A stretch of DNA of 64,000 nucleotides from Picocystis sp. L7. Taxonomy: Eukaryota; Chlorophyta; Picocystophyceae; Picocystales; Picocystaceae. Position numbers and translations under genes: made by a program. Shown here one piece after another: positions 62,114-64,000 of this stretch. The stretch's first letter is position 1. Every line of letters starts with the position of its first letter. A model generated the notes under the pieces. The model did not search any database. It had not been told where the DNA came from and saw only the letters and a list, made by a program, of their open reading frames with translations. The DNA lies in assembly GCA_020975725.1 (NCBI GenBank), contig QXJR01000026.1, positions 682,001 to 746,000 of the forward strand. The letters are read 5' to 3'.

Positions 62114-63140
62114 TGGAAATACACTCGGCCAAGGCAATAATGCGACACCTTCGCCGTGACCTTTCGTGTATGGAACGACGAGGAAACGTAGGCACGTTTC
62201 CCAATACCGCGAGCCATGGGTTCGACGTTCCTACATCGTGGACTTCGCATCGGGAAAGCCTTCTATGCTTCCATTCCCGATCCCATGCCGTCTTTTTTCT
62301 CATTTGGGTATCCAACGTCCGATCCGTTTTGAACCGTATCTTTGTTCGACCGACACATCAGGTCGGGTTGCTTTCCGTCCACGTTCCACACCGGGGTCCA
62401 ACGATCATCGCTCATCTCGACGAAGGAGGGATGATCGGCATTCACCCATCCCGATTCTCGAAACACCCTGTGCCGGACGTTGGTGTCGAAGGTCGCGAAT
62501 TGGTTTCGGACTCGATAGGGCGGTGCAAGGTCGAACATCCGATCTTTCGACTGCGTCTCGAGGTGGCGATTGACAAAGACGTCGGTTCCGAAAACCATTT
62601 TTTGTTCAAAGGTGCGTTTTGACCGAGGATCCGTTTCTGAATTTCAATGTCCCGTACCTAATCGAGAGGGAGGAGATCAAGGACGGTCCGCGATTCATCC
62701 GAAAGCGTCCAGTTGTGCAAACGATACACCAACGCCTTGGTCGCCATTTTGTACTCCGAACGAGGGAATGTTGTTGTCAATCTTTTTTTACCGACGAGGA
62801 GTAGACCCAGCGTTTGATCCAACGCGTCGACCCCGTCGCGCAGTGGTTTTTGAGGTTGGTCAGGTACTTGGTGGCATTGGACGAGTAAAACTTGTTTTCA
62901 CCCACGTACCGTTCGCGCGTGTCTAGCATGGCGCACATATCGGGGTGTCTGTTTCGGAACGCGACGATCTATGCGAACGGTTTGTGTGTTCCGTTCACGT
63001 CCAACATCAAATGTCGAAGGGACGTTTGATCGAACATTCGCGGAACGTACGCTTCGCCCAATTCGCTCGTGTCTCCGTCGCGGTAGGCTTCCCGAAGCAA
63101 CAGGTTCCAAGGCGCGTTGGCCAAATGCATGCGTTTGGAA
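62114..63140 (-). repeat. Unidentified degenerate coding repeat, copy B
   Basis: Minus-strand translations show the same words in the same order as copy A: PRMFDQTSLRHLML (near 63.0 kb), ATKYLTNLKNHCATG (near 62.85 kb), VRNQFATFDTNVRHRVF with ESGWVNADHPSF (near 62.5 kb) and WDREWKHRRLSRCEVHD (near 62.25 kb). It lacks the roughly 0.9 kb found in copy A between the last two blocks. It is a broken relic of unknown family and has no intact gene. Confidence 0.55.
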
Positions 63141-63478
63141 CACGCCATGGCCCGATCTGGAAGGGCTCGTCTCACGCTTTCTTCGGACGGTCCACCTCCG
63201 CGCACTTCACCACGGTTTCCTGCCCGGTCATTCGACCTTCGATCTTCCCCGTGCGTTCCTGTCGTTTCCGCTTTTCACCGTTCGGGGTCTCCCCCCACCT
63301 TCGTCCGAGACACTTCGAAGGCAAACCCGGGTGTCCGAACCTCGGGAGAATATTCTCCGAAAGGGCGTGGACGGCTTGTCGGCCGATTCCGATCCGCGTT
63401 TGTTCGCGACGCGTCGACGGCATTCCCGTGCTGCGCCTTCGCACTTCCCGTTCCCTGGGAAGGAAGGTCGACCAGGCG
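63141..63478 (+). promoter_or_regulatory. TAF6 promoter/leader region
   Basis: It contains GGGAGAATATTCTCCG at 63344-63359, nearly the same palindrome as that 4 bp upstream of the SPF30 ATG (9221-9232). It is about 120 bp upstream of the TAF6 ATG. Confidence 0.45.
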
Positions 63479-64000
63479 ATGGCCTTCGTCCAAGGCGCAT
63501 CCATCCAATGCATCGCACAAAGCATGCACATGGAAGAGGTCTCCTCGGCTTCAGAGGAAGAGTTGGCCACGGACGTGGAGTACAGGATGAGAGAAGTGCT
63601 GCAGGTGCGCGCGAAAGAGAAGACGAGACCGTGTACGAAAACGAGCAGTGGGACACGTGCTGACGCCTCGTGGGACGGGACGCGATGGGAAATGCAGGAA
63701 GCGCTCAAGTTCATGAGACACGCCAGGAGGTGCACCTTGACCACCAGCGACGTCAACCGAGCCCTGCAGCTGCTCAACGTGGAGGTGCGTACGTCGAAGA
63801 AAGAAGAAAAGACGGCAAGTCGAACGAAGCACGATGACGGCGAAACCGAGACCGGAAGCTGACGGAACCGTCCGAAAGCCCGCGTATGGGCTGTCGAGGA
63901 GGGATCCACTCCGATTCCTGAGAGCTGCAGGCCATCCAGACGTGTACTACCTGGAAGACAAGGAACTGAGCATGGAAGAGCTAATCGAAGGTCCCATGCC
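63479..64000 (+). CDS. TAF6: TAF6, TFIID/SAGA histone-fold subunit (3' part outside window)
   Basis: Exons 63479-63604 and 63698-63784, then 63879 onward beyond the window end; introns 93 nt (GTGCGC) and 94 nt (GTGCGT), all phase 0. Exon 1 encodes SIQCIAQSMHMEE and LATDVEYRMREVLQ, exon 2 EALKFMRHARRCTLTTSDVN and LLNVE, exon 3 PAYGLSRRDPLRFLRAAGH and PDVYYLEDKELSMEELIEG. These match the TAF6 histone fold and the start of its linker to the HEAT domain. It pairs with TAF9 in TFIID and SAGA (established knowledge). The frame is still open at 64000. It shows the densest introns in the window. Confidence 0.95.

Noticed and set aside
1-64000. CRISPR arrays, toxin-antitoxin pairs or other prokaryotic defence systems
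   Set aside because: No regularly spaced repeats with spacers and no such proteins; introns and gene content are eukaryotic nuclear.

Overview
This window is nuclear DNA of a eukaryote, most likely a unicellular green alga (Viridiplantae); I cannot name the genus. Genes are eukaryotic (UBA1, TAF6, MED8, coatomer delta, VPS26, RIO2, MTR4, Notchless) with short GT-AG introns. Several products of plastid pathways are encoded here: ribosomal protein uL4 of the plant plastid type, IF-3, MinE, zeta-carotene isomerase and ferritin. A nuclear gene for plastid uL4 argues for the green lineage, because red-lineage plastids usually keep rpl4. A plant/red-type LpxC and a plant-type divergent pyruvate kinase fit the same picture.

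Layout. 0-14 kb: an unknown plastid-type membrane protein, tRNA-Glu, WDR75/UTP17, UDP-xylose synthase, a LisH-CTLH-UBA protein, SPF30, a PNRC-motif protein, COQ3, Z-ISO and VPS26. 14.2-17.8 kb: two virtually identical 785-bp elements with terminal inverted repeats flank a decayed Tc1/mariner transposon, starting about 65 bp upstream of VPS26. 17.8-22.3 kb: a kinase gene between two gene-poor stretches. 22.3-34 kb: an unknown membrane protein, plastid uL4, RIO2, delta-COP, mitochondrial uS5 and MTR4. 34-37 kb: gene-free. 37-45.9 kb: Notchless, LpxC, NTM1, TRM11, a MED8-like gene and MinE. 45.9-48.2 kb: gene-free. 48.2-64 kb: UBA1, pyruvate-kinase-like, ferritin, an unknown protein, a FoP/CHTOP-like gene, Sec61 gamma, ALG12, IF-3 and the 5' part of TAF6.

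Genes often form divergent pairs sharing 0.2-0.5 kb promoters (UXS/CTLH, SPF30/PNRC, COQ3/Z-ISO, UBA1/PK, ALG12/IF-3). Introns are few, 68-166 nt, lie near the 5' end, and mostly start GTGCGY. Coding strands are T-poor near the start and become balanced toward the 3' end. Many promoters carry a GGGTTCGAACC-like box. No operon-like cluster, CRISPR array or obvious defence system was seen. The items most worth a second look are the nested transposon cluster, an unidentified degenerate protein-coding repeat family in the AT-richer gene-free islands, the acidic insertion in LpxC, and the 5' strand asymmetry.

All exon boundaries were set by eye from GT-AG sites, reading phase and recalled family conservation; no alignment was run.
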